64,000 nt of DNA from Pithys albifrons albifrons (Eukaryota; Chordata; Aves; Passeriformes; Thamnophilidae): NCBI RefSeq assembly GCF_047495875.1, contig NC_092470.1, forward strand, positions 20,605,185 to 20,669,184, in the 5' to 3' direction. Positions 48,066 through 60,417 of the stretch are shown here, piece by piece (the stretch's first letter is position 1; every line of letters begins with the position of its first letter). The notes under the pieces were generated by a model that saw only the letters and a list, made by a program, of their open reading frames with translations, was not told where the DNA came from and made no database searches. Made by a program: the position numbers and the translations under genes.

Positions 48066-49830
48066 ATATAGATTTTTTTAAAGCTGTTTTAAAGGATATC
48101 TATTTTTTAAGCTTTTATGTATATCTATTTTTTAAGTTTAGAGGTGTATATTGGTTAAGTTTGGAAGTATATAGATTTTTTTTTAAAGTTGTTCTGAAGT
48201 ATATATATATATTTTTTATAAGTTGTGAAGTATGTATTGTTTAAGCTTTGAAGTATCTCAGTATTTTTTGCATTTTGAAGTATCTATTTTTTAAGTTTTT
48301 AAGTATGTCCATATTTAAAGTTTTTATGTATATCTCTATTTTTTAAGTTTTTACATATAAATATCTGTAAGTTTTGAAGCATATCTGTATTTGTCCAGTT
48401 TTGAGGTATATATTTGTCAAGTTTGGAAGTGTATGTTGGTTAAGTTTGGAAGTGTATAGATTTTTTTTTTTAAAGTTGTTTTGAAGTATATATTTTCTAA
48501 GTTTTGAAATATATATGTATTTTTTTAAGTTGTGAAGTATATCTATTTTTTAATTTGTGAAGTATGTCTATTTTTTAAGTTTTGAAGTATATATTTTTTA
48601 ACTTTTGAAGTATAGAATTTTTTAATGTTTTGAAGCATATCTGTATTTTTCAAGTTTTTCCATATCTCTACTTTTAAAGTTTTGAAGTATATCCATTTTT
48701 TGAATTTTTATGTATCTATTTTTTGTATTTTGAAGTATATCTTTTTTTTTAAAGTTTTTGCATATCTATATTTTATTTTTTGAAGTATATATTTTAGTTT
48801 TTTAAATATATCTATATTTTATTTTTTAAATATATCTATATTTTATTTTTTGAAGTATATCTATATTTTATTTTTTGAAGTCTACCTATATTTTATTTTT
48901 GAAGTATATTTTATTTTTTGAAGTATATCTATATTTATTTTTTGAAGTCCATATTTTATTTTTTGAAGTATATCTATATTTTATTTTTGAAGTATATCTC
49001 TATTTTATTTTTTGAACTATATCTCTATTTTTGAAGTATATATTTTATTTTTTGAAGTATATATTTTATTTTTTGAAGTATATATTTTATTTTTTGAAGT
49101 AAATTTTTTTTAAAGTATATATTTTATTTTTGAAGTATATATTTTATTTTTTGAAGTATATCTATTTTTTATTTTTGAAGTATATCTCTATTTTATTTTT
49201 TTAAGTATATCTCTATTTTATTTTTTGAAGTATATCTATTTATTTTTGAAGTATATCTATTTTTTATTTTTTGAAGTATATATTTTATTTTTTGAAGTAA
49301 ATTTTTTTTAAGTATATATTTTATTTTTGAAGTATATATTTTATTTTTTGAAGTATATATTTTATTTTTGAAGTATATCTCTATTTTATTTTTTGAGGTA
49401 TATCTCTTTTATTTTTGAAGTATATATTTTATTTTTTGAAGTATATATTTTATTTTTTGAAGTATATATTTTAATTTTTGAAGTATATATTTTATTTTTT
49501 GAAGTATATATTTTATTTTTTGAAGTATATCTCTATTTTATTTTTTGAAGTCTATCTCTATTTTATTTTTTGAAGTATATCTATTTTTGAAGTATATCTC
49601 TATTTTATTTTTTGAAGTCTATATTTTATTTTTTGAAGTATATATTTTATTTTTTGAAGTATATCTCTATTTTATTTTTTGAAGTACATCTATTTATTTT
49701 TGAAGTGCAGGTATTTTTTAAACTTTTAAAATACATATTTTTAAAGTTATGAAGTATATCTATATACTTTAAGTCACGAATTATATCTATGTTTTTTTAA
49801 GTTTTGAAGTACATCTTTATTTTTTTCCAG
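48066..49830. repeat. AT-rich degenerate tandem array
   Basis: A 1.8-kb array of units of about 20-24 bp of the form TATTTTATTTTTTGAAGTAT with optional ATCTC inserts. It grades out of the preceding TTAAGTTT repeat, so both probably share an origin. No coding potential. Confidence 0.93.
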
Positions 49831-50109
49831 TCTAAGGGCCAAATTTTGCTGCTAATGCAGCAAGTGGTTAAATGTTGCATCACAGCAGAGTTTGGAGAAT
49901 TGCTATTTTTGGTGCCTTTTGGAACAGATTGTTCTACATGGAGAGGCCTCTTACGTAACACTCAGTGGTTGCTTTGGCTCAGCCTCTAAATATGGTTTAA
50001 ACATCCCTTGTACTGAAGGGGAGTTTGATGAGAAACAAACTAAACCTGAAAAAAGGAAAAAGAATCTGCTTTCAGGAGCTCTGGTAAACCAGGGGGTTTA
50101 ATTATTAAA

Positions 50110-51165
50110 AAAAACCCAACAAACTGAACAAAACTGCCCCCAAATCCATCAATCCTAATAAATCTGCTCTGTGCTGGGGAAGAATTCCAGGCTGGGATCT
50201 GCCCCAGCATCTGAATTTAGGGAGGTTTGTGATTATTGTGCAGTTGGGGCTGCTTTTCTTGCAGGAGGTTTTTGAAACCCAAAACTGAACAGAACTCCCC
50301 CCAAATCCATCAATCCCAGTAAATCTGCTCTGTGCTGGGGAAGAATTCCAGGCTGGGATCTGCTGGGATCTGCTGGGATCTGCCCCAGCATCTGAATTTA
50401 GGGAGGTTTGGGGTTATTGTGCAGTTGGGGCTGCTTTTCTTGCAGGAGATTTTTAAAACCCCAAATTTAAAAAAACTCCCCCCAAATCCATCAATCCTAT
50501 TCAATCTCTGTGCTGGGAAAGAATTCCAGGCTGGGATCTGTTGGGATCTGCCCCAACATCTGAATTTAGGGAGGTTTGTGGTTGTTGTGCAGTTGGGGCT
50601 GCTCTTGCAGGAGATTTTTAAAACCCCAAATTTAAAAAAACTGCCCCCAAATCCATCAATCCTAATAAATCTCCTCTGTGCTGGGACAGAATTCCAGGCT
50701 GGGATCTGTTGGGATCTTTTGGGATCTGCCCCAGCATCTGAATTTAGGGAGGTTTGGGGTTATTGTGCAGTTGGGGCTGCTCTTCTTGCAGGAGATTTTT
50801 GAAACCCAAAACTGAACAGAACTCCCCCCAAATCCATCAATCCTAGTAAATCTCCTCTGTGCTGGGAAAGAATTCCAGGCTGGGATCTGCTGGGATCTTT
50901 TGGGATCTGCCCCAGCATCTGAACTTAGGGAGGTTTGGGGTTATTGTGCAGTTGGGGCTGCTTTTCCTGCAGGAGATTTTTAAAACCCCAAACTGAACAG
51001 AACTCCCCACAAATCCATCAATCCTATTCAATCTCTGTGCTGGGAAAGAATTCCAGGCTGGGATCTGCTGGGATCTGTTGGGATCTGCCCCAGCATCTGA
51101 ATTCAGGGAGGTTTGGGGTTACTGTGCAGTTGGGGCTGCTTTTCTTGCAGGAGGTTTTTGTCTGA
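50110..51165. repeat. 160-182-bp tandem array, 6 copies
   Basis: Six copies are marked by CCCAAATCCATCAATCCTA near 50138, 50299, 50480, 50645, 50827 and 51007. Spacings are 161, 181, 165, 182 and 180 bp. Length variation comes mainly from 0-2 extra GGGATCTGCT/GGGATCTTTT modules. Each unit contains a pyrimidine run ending in GCAGGAG, resembling a splice acceptor. Confidence 0.94.
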
Positions 51166-51194
51166 AGGTACCAGTGGCTGGTGGAGCTGCTGGG

Positions 51195-52316
51195 GAGCCT
51201 CCTGTGCCTGCAGAGCGTTGGGTGTTGTGTGGAGTGTTGTGTTCAGTTCTGGGCCCCTCAGATCAGGAGGGACATTGAGGGGCTGGAGCGGGGCCAGAGA
51301 AGAGCAACGAGGCTGGAGAAGGGACTGGATGTGGCACTGAGTGTCCTCTGAAACACCTCCAGGGACAGAGAATCCACCAGGTCTTGATCCAACCCTGCTC
51401 TGATCAGGGTCAGAGAATCCAACATGTCTTGATCCAACCCCACTGTGATCACCAGCCCAGGGCACTCTGTGCCCTGGGCTGATGATCACAGTAGGGTTGG
51501 ATCAAGGGTTGATGATCTCAGAGGTCTCTTCCAAGCCAACTGAGAAGAGCAACGAGGCTGGAGAAGGGACTGGAGCACAAGTGCTGTGGGGAGAGGCTGA
51601 GGGAGCTGGGGGTGTTCAGCCTGGAGAAGAGGAGGCTCAGAGGTGACCTCAGCACTGTCTGGAACTGCCTGAAGGGAAGTTCTGGCCAGGTGGGGGTTGG
51701 TCTCTTCTCCCAGGCACTCAGCAATAGGACAAGGGGGCACGATGGGCTCAAGCTCTGCCAGGGGAAATTGAAGTTGGAGAGCAGAAAGAAATTCTTTGCA
51801 GAGAGAGTGCTCAGGGATTGGAATGGGCTGCCCAGAGAGGGGGTGGATTCCCCATCCCTGGAGGTTTTTCAGGTGAGCTTGGCTGTGGCACTGAGTGCCA
51901 TGATCTGGTAAAGGGACTGGAGTTGGCCCAAGGGTTGGACTTGATGATCTTGGAGGTCTTTTCCAACCCAATCCATTCTGTGATTCTGTGAATGTGGCAC
52001 TGAGTGAGAATCCACCATGTCTTGATCAACCCCACTGTGATCACCAGCCCAGGGCACTCAGTGCCCTGGGCTGGTGATCACAGTGGGGTTGGATCAAGGG
52101 TTGGACTTGATCATCTCTGAGGTCTTTTCCAACCCAATCCATTCTGTGATTCTATGGATGTGGCACTGAGTGAGAATCCACCTTGTCTTGATCCAACCCC
52201 ACTGTGATCACCAGCCCAGGGCACTCCGTGGCTGTGATCACAGTGGGGTTGGATCAAGGGTTGGACTTGCTGATCTCTGAGGTCTTTTCCAACCCTATCC
52301 ATTCTATGATTCTGTA
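51195..52316 (+). mobile_element. CR1 LINE composite with multiple tails
   Basis: Plus strand: a first piece (51195-51540) has the VCSVLGPSDQEGH-type frame equivalent to the CVQFWAP region, joined early to a tail with the palindrome (51431-51511). A second piece (51541-51970) has a well-preserved ORF2 C-terminus (frame 51612-51911: [20 protein letters not shown], then [10 protein letters not shown]). Two further tails follow at 51980-52160 and 52160-52316, the first with the full palindrome. All end in ATTCTGTGATTCTGTG-type octamers. Confidence 0.92.
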
Positions 52317-53272
52317 AGCAGGGCTGGGTTTGTGCTCTGGCTCCTGTGGCTCTGCAGTGTGGGCATCTCTCAGTGCCCCTGAAGGGCACCAGGCTGGACA
52401 TTTTTGGAGGGGCTTCCCATCTGCTGGAACCTGCTGAGGGCTGGGAAAACATCCATCCATCCCCTGCTGGGCTCAGGAGGAGATTGTGAGAGCAGATCCG
52501 GGGAGGTGGTGGGTGAGTGAGAGGAGGAAGAGTCCTCTGCAGGAGAAATCCCTTGTACACAAACCCCAGCAGGTACTGCCAGTGCCAGCCTGCAGGGCTG
52601 GGCACTCCCCAAGGACCTGGCACAGGGGTTGGCATATTTTTCTGTTTTAGCTCTTGTAGCTGAGCCATTAAGGGTAAACCAGATGGTTTTTGGTAATCCC
52701 ATCTTCTGGTTCAGGTATTCTTTTCAGAGGTGAACTGTATCTCTTTAGCTTTAATCTAAAGCCTAATTGATTAATAAGCATTCCAGGCAGTGGCTGGTGG
52801 TGCAGGATAATGAGGTGCTCAGTATGTGCCTCATCACTTTTACATTATAAATACTTACAAATAAAGCTCTAATTTCCAGAAGACATTCCAATGCAGGAGT
52901 TATGGAGTGCATTTATTCCTAGATGTGGTAAGAGCACTTTGCTGTGTGGCTGACAAAGCAGCCCCAAGTGGAGGGATCATAATTCAAGCTCGGCCATGTC
53001 TCATTGCCTGAGGACTTGATATACAATGGGATATTTTTCCCCCTTTTTGGACTCTGAGTGTCAGGGTAAGAAAATGGAAGTGGGTGAAATTCCAAGCAGA
53101 TAGCTCTGTAAGCAATATCCATGTTTTCTGTCAGCTTAAGGATGCACTCAGGGTTTATGGGAGTCCTGGCTGCAGATGTCTTTGTTTTTCTGAAGAAATA
53201 CTATAAAAGAAATGCCTTTTTTCTTGTGCATCTGGGGGAAGAGGGACCATCAGTGTCTGCCTGTCATGGAAT
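52317..53272. other. Intron 2 unique sequence, nothing recognised
   Basis: A single-copy stretch between two CR1 tracts. No PIAS1 exon or other gene was found. Confidence 0.5.
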
Positions 53273-54022
53273 CTGGGAATGGTTTGAGTTGGAAGGCCAC
53301 ACCTTGAGTGTTGTGTTCAGTTCTGGGCCCCTCAGTTCAGAAAGGATATTGAGGTGCTGGAGTGGGGCCAGAGAAGAGCAACGAGGCTGGAGAAGGGACT
53401 GGAGCACAAGTGCTGTGGGGAGAGGCTGAGGGAGCTGGGGATGTTCAGCCTGGAGAAGAGGAGGCTCAGAGGTGACCTCAGCACTGTCTGGAAGTGCCTG
53501 AAGGGAAGTTCTGGCCAGCTGGGGGTTGGTCTCTTCTCCCAGGCACTCAGCAATAGGACAAGGGGGCACGATGGGCTCAAGCTCTGCCAGGGGAAATTGA
53601 AGTTGGAGAGCAGAAAGAAATTCTTTGCAGAGAGAGTGCTCAGGGATTGGAATGGGCTGCCCAGAGAGGGGGTGGATTCCCCATCCCTGGAGGTTTTTCA
53701 GCTGAGCTTGGCCGTGGCACTGAGTGCCATGATCTGGTAAAGGGACTGGAGTTGGCCCAAGGGTTGGACTTGATGATCTCAGAGGTCTTTTCCAACCCAA
53801 TCCATTCTGTGATTCTATGGATGTGGCACTGAGTGAGAATCCACCATGTCTTGATCCAACCCTACTGTGAGAATCCACCATGTCTTGATCCAACCCCACT
53901 GTGATCACCAGCCCAGGGCACGGAGTGCCCTGGGCTGGTGATCACAGTGGGGTTGGATCAAGGGTTGGACTCAATGATCTCGAAGGTCTTTTCCAACCCA
54001 AACCATTCTATGATTCTATGAC
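53273..54022 (+). mobile_element. CR1 LINE 3' end with palindromic tail
   Basis: Plus strand: GTTCAGTTCTGGGCCCCTCA (CVQFWAP region), GVFSLEKRR region and ORF2 C-terminus (frame 53354-53740, [20 protein letters not shown] at its start). The UTR, GTGAGAATCCACCATGTCTT twice, the palindrome at 53884-53962 and a second UTR ending ATTCTATGATTCTATGA follow. This is one of the longest ORF2 remnants here (about 128 codons). Confidence 0.93.
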
Positions 54023-54185
54023 CTTAAAGCCCACCCAGTGCCACCCCTGCCATGGGCAGGGACACCTCCCACCAGCCCAGGGTGCTCCAAGCCCTGTCCA
54101 GCCTGGCCTGGGGCACTCCCAGGGCTGGGGCAGCCACAGCTGCTCTGCCCAACCTGTGCCAGGGCCTGCCCACCCTGTTCAGCAG
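54023..54185 (-). mobile_element. CR1 LINE fragment, inverted, other subfamily
   Basis: Directly adjoining the previous element tail to tail is the minus-strand CR1 type also seen at 3131 and 63132. It shows CCATGGGCAGGGACACCTCC and CAGCCACAGCTGCTCTGCCC. The two octamer ends are shared at the junction. Confidence 0.85.
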
Positions 54186-55105
54186 CCTTGGATTCATTTT
54201 CTCCATTTATTCAGTTCCTGATATTCTCACTGCAAAGTCTTCAATTATTCATTGAGTATTTGCCCCGGATGGTTTGGGGATCCTTCTCAGTGCTGCCAGC
54301 AGTGTGGGTTTCCTCAGCTGTCCAATTCCTGTGTTCCCTGGGGTGTTTTCCAAAGGCAGATCCGGCTGCAGGCACTCCGAGCTCCTCCCTGGCATCGGGC
54401 CAGCACTTCAGCATCTCCTGCTGGCTTTTTCCCATCAGATCACTCATGGGACAGGGCTAAGGAACTTTTGAATTGACTCTGTTTCCCTCCCCCACAAGAA
54501 GGAACTGATGACCTGATGTGGGGTTTGGAATAAACCCTGACATCTGTGTGCTTAAAATGGAACCTACTGGAAGAGCAAAAAGATGGATGAGAGACAGAAA
54601 GGATTAGTGTGATTTGAGGATGTTCAGATCCTTCTGGAATGACTCTCACTGCATAAAACTGGGCAAAGCACATCTTTGGGTGTGAGTGACCCTGGCCTTT
54701 CCCAGGCCAGCAGCTGGGAAGGTTTCCTGCAATAGCCTTGTGTCCTGTGGAGAAGTGATTATTAATTTGAAAAGCAATAATTTGATGAAGCCTCAGGGCA
54801 GGGAGTTGCCCAGCAGGGCACTTGAACATGCATTCTGTGCCCAAATACTTTATGTAGGTGGGTAGCACACAACTAATGGGAATTACAGATAAGGAAATCA
54901 AATGTGCTAACTCTTATTTTTAATTTTGAGAACAAAGGGAGGAAATAGATGTTGCCTTCTTACATTTGCTCACTCAAAATGTAGCTCTGGCCTGGGATTA
55001 ACATGGCTGTGCTGGGCTGGGTTCATGGCATGGGGAATGCAGGGATTTATCCATTTGTTCCCTTCTCACCAGGAGCTTCACTTGAGCATGTCTGGCTGCT
55101 CATGG
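54186..55105. other. Intron 2 unique sequence, nothing recognised
   Basis: No element is recognised. A 153-codon minus-strand frame at 54440-54901 has no family resemblance I can name and no supporting signals. Confidence 0.45.
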
Positions 55106-55215
55106 AATCAGGGAGGTTGGAAAAGCCCTCCAAGATGATCCAAGTCCAAGGTGTGCCAATGCCCACCTTGCACCCAGCCCGGAGCACTGAGTGCCACGGC
55201 CAGCTGGGGGTCTGA
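55106..55215 (-). mobile_element. CR1 LINE 3' tail fragment
   Basis: GGTTGGAAAAGCCCTCCAAG with ATGATCCAAGTCCAAGG is the complement of a CR1 end, and ACTGAGTGCCACGGCCAGCT matches the UTR of the other copies. Only about 110 bp remain, with mismatches. Confidence 0.82.
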
Positions 55216-57019
55216 GACACAGATGTTTGTTCATTTTCAGTGGAGCTGTTGAATTTGAGGCACATTTTATTGATCATCCTCATTGCCAAATGGAGAATGA
55301 AGCTGGAGTGGGTGGCTCTGTGTCCAGGCCAGCTGGGAATGGGCACTGGGGGTGAGTGTGCCCTGAGCACTCTGCCCACGGTTCACCAGGGTTGGATGGG
55401 AACCCAGAGCTTTCCTCTTCTTGCAGGAAAAGCTGTCCAGTTAGACTTTGATGGAATGTATGAAAATTGCCTTGTTATTGTGATTCTCTGTTGTTTTTCC
55501 TGTAGGAACTCCTTTAAAGAGGAGAATTTGGGCTGTTGGTTTCTCAAGTGAAGCTGCAGCTTTCCCTTCATTTCCCCGTTTTCAGCCCCCAGTGCACAGA
55601 CTCTGCTAATTGGTTGTTTTTTAAACATTTTCTAAATGTAACTCCTAAGAGATAAGATCTCTTTTGTGTGGTGAACTGTGTTTACTATGAGATGAGTAAT
55701 GAGGGCCAGAATCTGCCAGATTATTAGGGAAAGGACATGAGATAGTTAAAATGCCTCCTATTCCAGCAAATGTCATTCCTAATTGCTTTAGCTGTGTAGT
55801 TGTTCCAAAAAACATTTTAACTGGCTTAGGGGGTCTTTACTTACCTGTAAGGGGAAATTACCCTTTTCTTTTCAATTTAAAGGATTAAAGCAGCTGTGGG
55901 CTGTCCTCCTTTTTAAAAGCTGTTCAAATGCCATATGGATGATCATCCTAATTTATTTGCTGTGCTTCAGCTTTCAGGGATATGGACCCAGCATTAAAAC
56001 TTGGATCTGAGCAGCAGAGTTGGGGTTTAGCTGCAGCCTCTGGGAAGGAAGAGACAAATACCAGTCAGTATTCCCTATATCCAGCACATTTCCAGACTCC
56101 ACAGCTGGAAGGAGCTTCCAGTCCCTCTACTGAGCCTTCTCTGATTGAGGTCTTAGTTTAATTTCCTAATCTGAGGGTTCTGCTCCCAGGATGTCTCCAA
56201 GCAGTGGGGTTTTCCCCCAGGATCGACTCCATGCTGAGGAGCCTTTGTGCTTCTGCAGTTCCCATGGAATGTCCTTTCTCCTGGGAGGGATCCTGGGGAA
56301 CTTGGCCACGCTGCACTCTTGGAGACAGCTCTTGCAGCCAAGCTGCCTGAAATCTGTAGGGTGACTGTAGTTCAAGGTACAGCCACGAAACAATTAAACA
56401 ATTCAGTGCCCCAGAACTCTGGGTTGGAAAGGCTGCAAGTTTTGCTTGGCAAGTGTTTCTGCCTTTCATATATCAGCAGGCTGATCTCCTGCTCTGTGCT
56501 ATTGGTATTATGGTTTATATGAAAGTCACGCTTTTACTGTCTTCTGTGTTTATTATTTTTTTAAATGTACTTTGTGGGAGGAAGTTCAACAAAACACTAT
56601 TTTCTAAGCTCAGGCTTGAGCTTTGTGACTTCCGGCCCTGCAGCTTTTAATTGTGCAAGAATGGGGTGAAATATTAGCTCTGCCTTGTTCCTGTGCTGGG
56701 ACTGAGCTGGAATTCCAGTGCACTTGGCTTTCTTTTTTGGCTTCAGTTTGTATTTGCATAGATTGCCTCAGGTTCACCTATAGAGGATCTTTCCATAGTG
56801 CACAGTCTTGTTTCTTTGGAGTCTGAGAGAGCTGTAACCAACTGGGTAACTGCTGTGCTGCAAAAAAAAGGAGAATTTCCTGGGCTCCCTTCAGCTGGTT
56901 GCTCAGCCTGCTCATGCATGGAACAGAGATCACTGGAATTCCAGGACCTGACAGGATGGGGATGTTTCCAGACACCACTGCTGGGCTGTGAATGGATTTA
57001 GGAACCCACTTGGCTTTCA
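55216..57019. other. Intron 2 unique sequence, nothing recognised
   Basis: Average to AT-rich single-copy sequence. No exon or repeat family could be named. Confidence 0.45.
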
Positions 57020-57262
57020 TGAAGTCAGAGAATAGGCTGGGTGGGAAGGGACCCTTTGGGATTGTGGGGTCCAACCCCTGGCCCTGCACAGACACCCCAA
57101 AATCCCACCCTGTCCCATTGTCCAAACCCTCCAGAAGCTCTGGCAGCCTTGGGGCTGTGCCCACTGCCCTGGGGAGCCTGGTCAGTGCCCACCACCCTCT
57201 GGGGGAAGGACCTTTCCTGATGCCCAACCTGCCCCTGCCCTGGCACAGCTTCATCCAAGATC
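57020..57262 (-). mobile_element. CR1 LINE fragment, older subfamily
   Basis: GTGGGAAGGGACCCTTTGGG and later TCCAACCCCTGGCCCTGCAC, then GGGGAGCCTGGTCAGTGCCC and CTGATGCCCAACCTGCCCCT, are the complement of a CR1 3' region of another subfamily. Terminal octamers are eroded. Confidence 0.8.
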
Positions 57263-59140
57263 AAATTAAGATATATTTTTGGGTAATTGATGATTTGATA
57301 AGGAGCCTGTGGGTCCCTCCCCACCCAGGGCATTGTAGGACTCTAATGAAAGCTTTTTGTAGCAGGAATTACCCCAACCCCGTGGCTGCCTCCAGGCATG
57401 TGAGTAATCCCTTAATAACCAGGAGCCAGTGGGAGCCTGGAGTCCCTTCCAGTGCTGGGGGAGCTCACAGGGCTGCTCACATCACACAGCAGGGCAGTTT
57501 TGAAGGTTTCCTCTTGCCACCAAGGTGCTGAGGTCCCTCAGTGGTTGCTGGAAATGCTGCTGGGACTTGGAGGTCTTGAGTAACCTGGAGTTTTTCAGAG
57601 ATCCTTCTACCTCCCTTTAGGATAAAATGATACATGGATTGTGCTAACCTTGGTGAAGAGCTTATTAGGGACTCTGCTGTCTAATAATGAATATTAAACT
57701 TAATTCTTTGCCTTTTCTGTCAGGTTTATAAAACTTGCTACTTGGTTTTGGAGAGGAAAACTCTAACAGCAGAATCCCTGTGCAGGGATGTGGCAGTGCT
57801 GCCTTCTTCCTGCTGCCCCTTTGGAGTGTTTGGGAGTTGGTGCTCTCAGGAGGAAGCTCAAATGTTCAAGCTTGAGGGGCAGCATTTGAGTGCTGGGACA
57901 GATATTTTGGTGTCTAAAGTGACTGAACTTGAGTCAGGAGGATCCAGGGGTGTTCCCTCCCCTGACACAGTGATGGAAAAGTTGTGCAGTGATCTGTGGG
58001 CCAGGAGGGCAGAGCTGGTGGGTGGGTGTTGGTTCCACAGAGGTGGGTTGGGAGGGTGGAGAGTTCTGGCTCGCAAGGTTGGCCTGAAATTGTCCCTTAG
58101 TCCTCCCTGCAGGTCTTCAGAAATGCTCCAGTACATGACTTGTTGAGAAAATAATCAAACATAAATGTCAGTCCAATTGCACAGAGTTTCCAGCTGATCT
58201 ATTCTGTTTGTACAACATATCAGAGAGAGTTATAAAATCCATAATATTTATGGATTAATTGTAGTCCTTGGAGTATTTCCAGGCTATTTTCATGTATATA
58301 TTTAGGCACTGTTTCAAATAAGCTCCTTCATATCTCTTTACTCCCTGCCTTTCCCACCCCCTGCCTGTTCCTCCTGGGGATTAACTGTGAGTTGGACAGA
58401 ATCTAACCATGATTTGAGGTGAGAAATGCAGAGCTGGTGAATAACCAGGACCTGGGCTCTGTTCTTCATCCCCTCTGAGGTGAGGAGGGTGGCACTGTCC
58501 CTGCAGGTGTTTGTGGGCACAGCTGTCACCCTGGGAGTGGGTTAAGGGCTCATGACCACTGCCAGGGAGAGAAGGTTTTGTGTGTTTACTGAGGTGCTTC
58601 CCCTCAAGTAGCTTTGAAGGGTTTGGAAACGTTCAGGTTACGCAGCATCCGTTGTGGGAAGTGATGGAAAGGGAGTGAAATGGCCAAGCTGTGACAAAAC
58701 AGGAATTGGGGTGCTTGTGGCACTGGAGTGGCTGAGCCCCTGAAGGCCAAGGCTGGGCTGGGGGGCAGAGCCCACCTTGGCATGGGCTGGCTGGCTCTGG
58801 GGCTCAGGGAGAGTCTTTTCCAGCCTTCCAGGGGTGGCTCCAAGCAGGGATCAATGTTTCAGGACAGCAGGAATGAAGGGAACACTGGGGGTGGTTTGGA
58901 AGGCTCTGCTGCTGTTCCAGAGCATGACAAAGGTTGTGGTTCATAGACAGGAAGTGTTTGTGTGTAAACACTTGGTTACCCAGAAACTTCATAAATTGGG
59001 GTGGTTTTAAAGGCCTGGTGGTGCCTCCTGGGATGCAGATCCCCCACTGAGGTGGGTCCTCTCAGCGTTTCTCTCCCTCTTGGATCCTGCTTGAATAAAG
59101 TCGTTGCAGCAGGGACAGCTCCAAACACAGCTGGAGGTCA
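57263..59140. other. Intron 2 unique sequence, nothing recognised
   Basis: Single-copy sequence with no named element and no PIAS1 exon. Confidence 0.45.
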
Positions 59141-60185
59141 GGAGGTGTCCAGGAGGCTCTGGACAAGCAGGAGGGACTGTCCCTGCTGACCTCCTGACCA
59201 GGGATCACAGAATCACAGAATCACAGAATGGATTGAGTTGGAAAAGACCTCCAAGATCAGCAAGTCCAACCCTTGATCCAGCCCCACTGTGATCACCAGC
59301 CCAGGGCACGGAGTGCCAGAGTGATCACAGTGGGGTTGGATCAAGGGTTGGATTTGATGATCTCAGAGGTCTCTTCCAACCCAACTGAGAAGAGAAGAGC
59401 AATGAGGCTGGAGAAGGGACTGGAGCACAAGTGCTGTGGGGAGAGGCTGAGGGAGCTGGGGGTGTTCAGCCTGGAGAAGAGGAGGCTCAGAGGTGACCTC
59501 AGCACTGTCTGGAAGTGCCTGAAGGGAAGTTCTGGCCAGGTGGGGGTTGGTCTCTTCTCCCAGGCACTCAGCAATAGGACAAGGGGGCACGATGGGCTCA
59601 AGCTCTGCCAGGGGAAATTGAAGTTGGAGATCAGGAAGAAATTCTTTGCAGAGAGAGTGCTCAGGGATTGGAATGGGCTGCCCAGAGAGGGGGTGGAGTC
59701 CCCATCCCTGGAGGTTTTTCAGCTGAGCTTGGCCGTGGCACTGAGTGCCATGATCTGGTAAAGGGACTGGAGTTGGCCCAAGGGTTGGACTTGATGATCT
59801 CGGAGGTCTTTTCCAACTCAATCCATTCTGTGATTCTGTGGATGTGGCACTGAGTGAGAATCCACCATGTCTTGATCCAACCCTGCTGTGAGAATCCACC
59901 ATGTCTTGATCCAACCCCACTGTGATCACCAGCCCAGGGCACTGAGTGCCCTGGGCTGGTGATCACAGTAGGGTTGGATCAAGGGTTGGACTCAATGATC
60001 TCGAAGGTCTTTTCCAACCCAACCCATTCTATGATTCTGTAATTCTGTGATCCCTGGTCAGGAGGTGTCCAGGAGACTCTGGACAAGCAGCAGGGACAGC
60101 TCCAAACCGAGCTGGAGGGATGGACCCTGGTCAGGAGGTGTCCAGGGGGACTCTGGACAAGCAGCAGCAGGAGGAGCTGTGGCTC
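59141..60185 (+). mobile_element. CR1 LINE with outward-facing tails and inverted flanks
   Basis: The core is plus-strand CR1: ORF2 C-terminus (frame 59273-59761), UTR, spacer, palindrome (about 59900-59980) and second UTR. On the left side, 59203-59392 is a long inverted repeat of the tail: octamers plus UTR in minus orientation, palindrome centre near 59309, then UTR in plus orientation. The outermost sequences CTCCTGACCAGGGATCACAG (59192-59211) and CTGTGATCCCTGGTCAGGAG (60045-60064) are exact inverted copies. A GGTGTCCAGGAGACTCTGGA-type unit is repeated outside both ends. Confidence 0.88.
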
Positions 60186-60417
60186 TGGAGGTGTGTTATG
60201 GATTTCCTGCCTTTTGCTGCCATGGAACAGCATTCAAAGCCTGCCTGGATTTTACCATTTGAAAAGCTGAGCCTTGAACTAAATGCAGGGATTTGGGTCC
60301 AGTTTGGAGGCAGCAATTCAATTTTCAGGAGCAATACTTGAAAGAGGATCCAGAGGAACTGCAAGATCCCTGTGCTGCAACAAGATGAGCTTTTTACCTC
60401 TCTGGGGAAGGAAAGCT
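60186..60417. other. Intron 2 unique sequence
   Basis: Short unique stretch between two CR1 remnants. Nothing recognised. Confidence 0.4.

Noticed and set aside
54440..54901. A 153-codon minus-strand frame in intron 2
   Set aside because: No recognisable domain, no neighbouring signals and no repeat origin. Probably chance.
1333..60064. Direct-repeat-spacer pattern of the CR1 palindromes as a possible CRISPR-like array
   Set aside because: The copies are far apart, on both strands and embedded in LINE sequence. The organism is a vertebrate.
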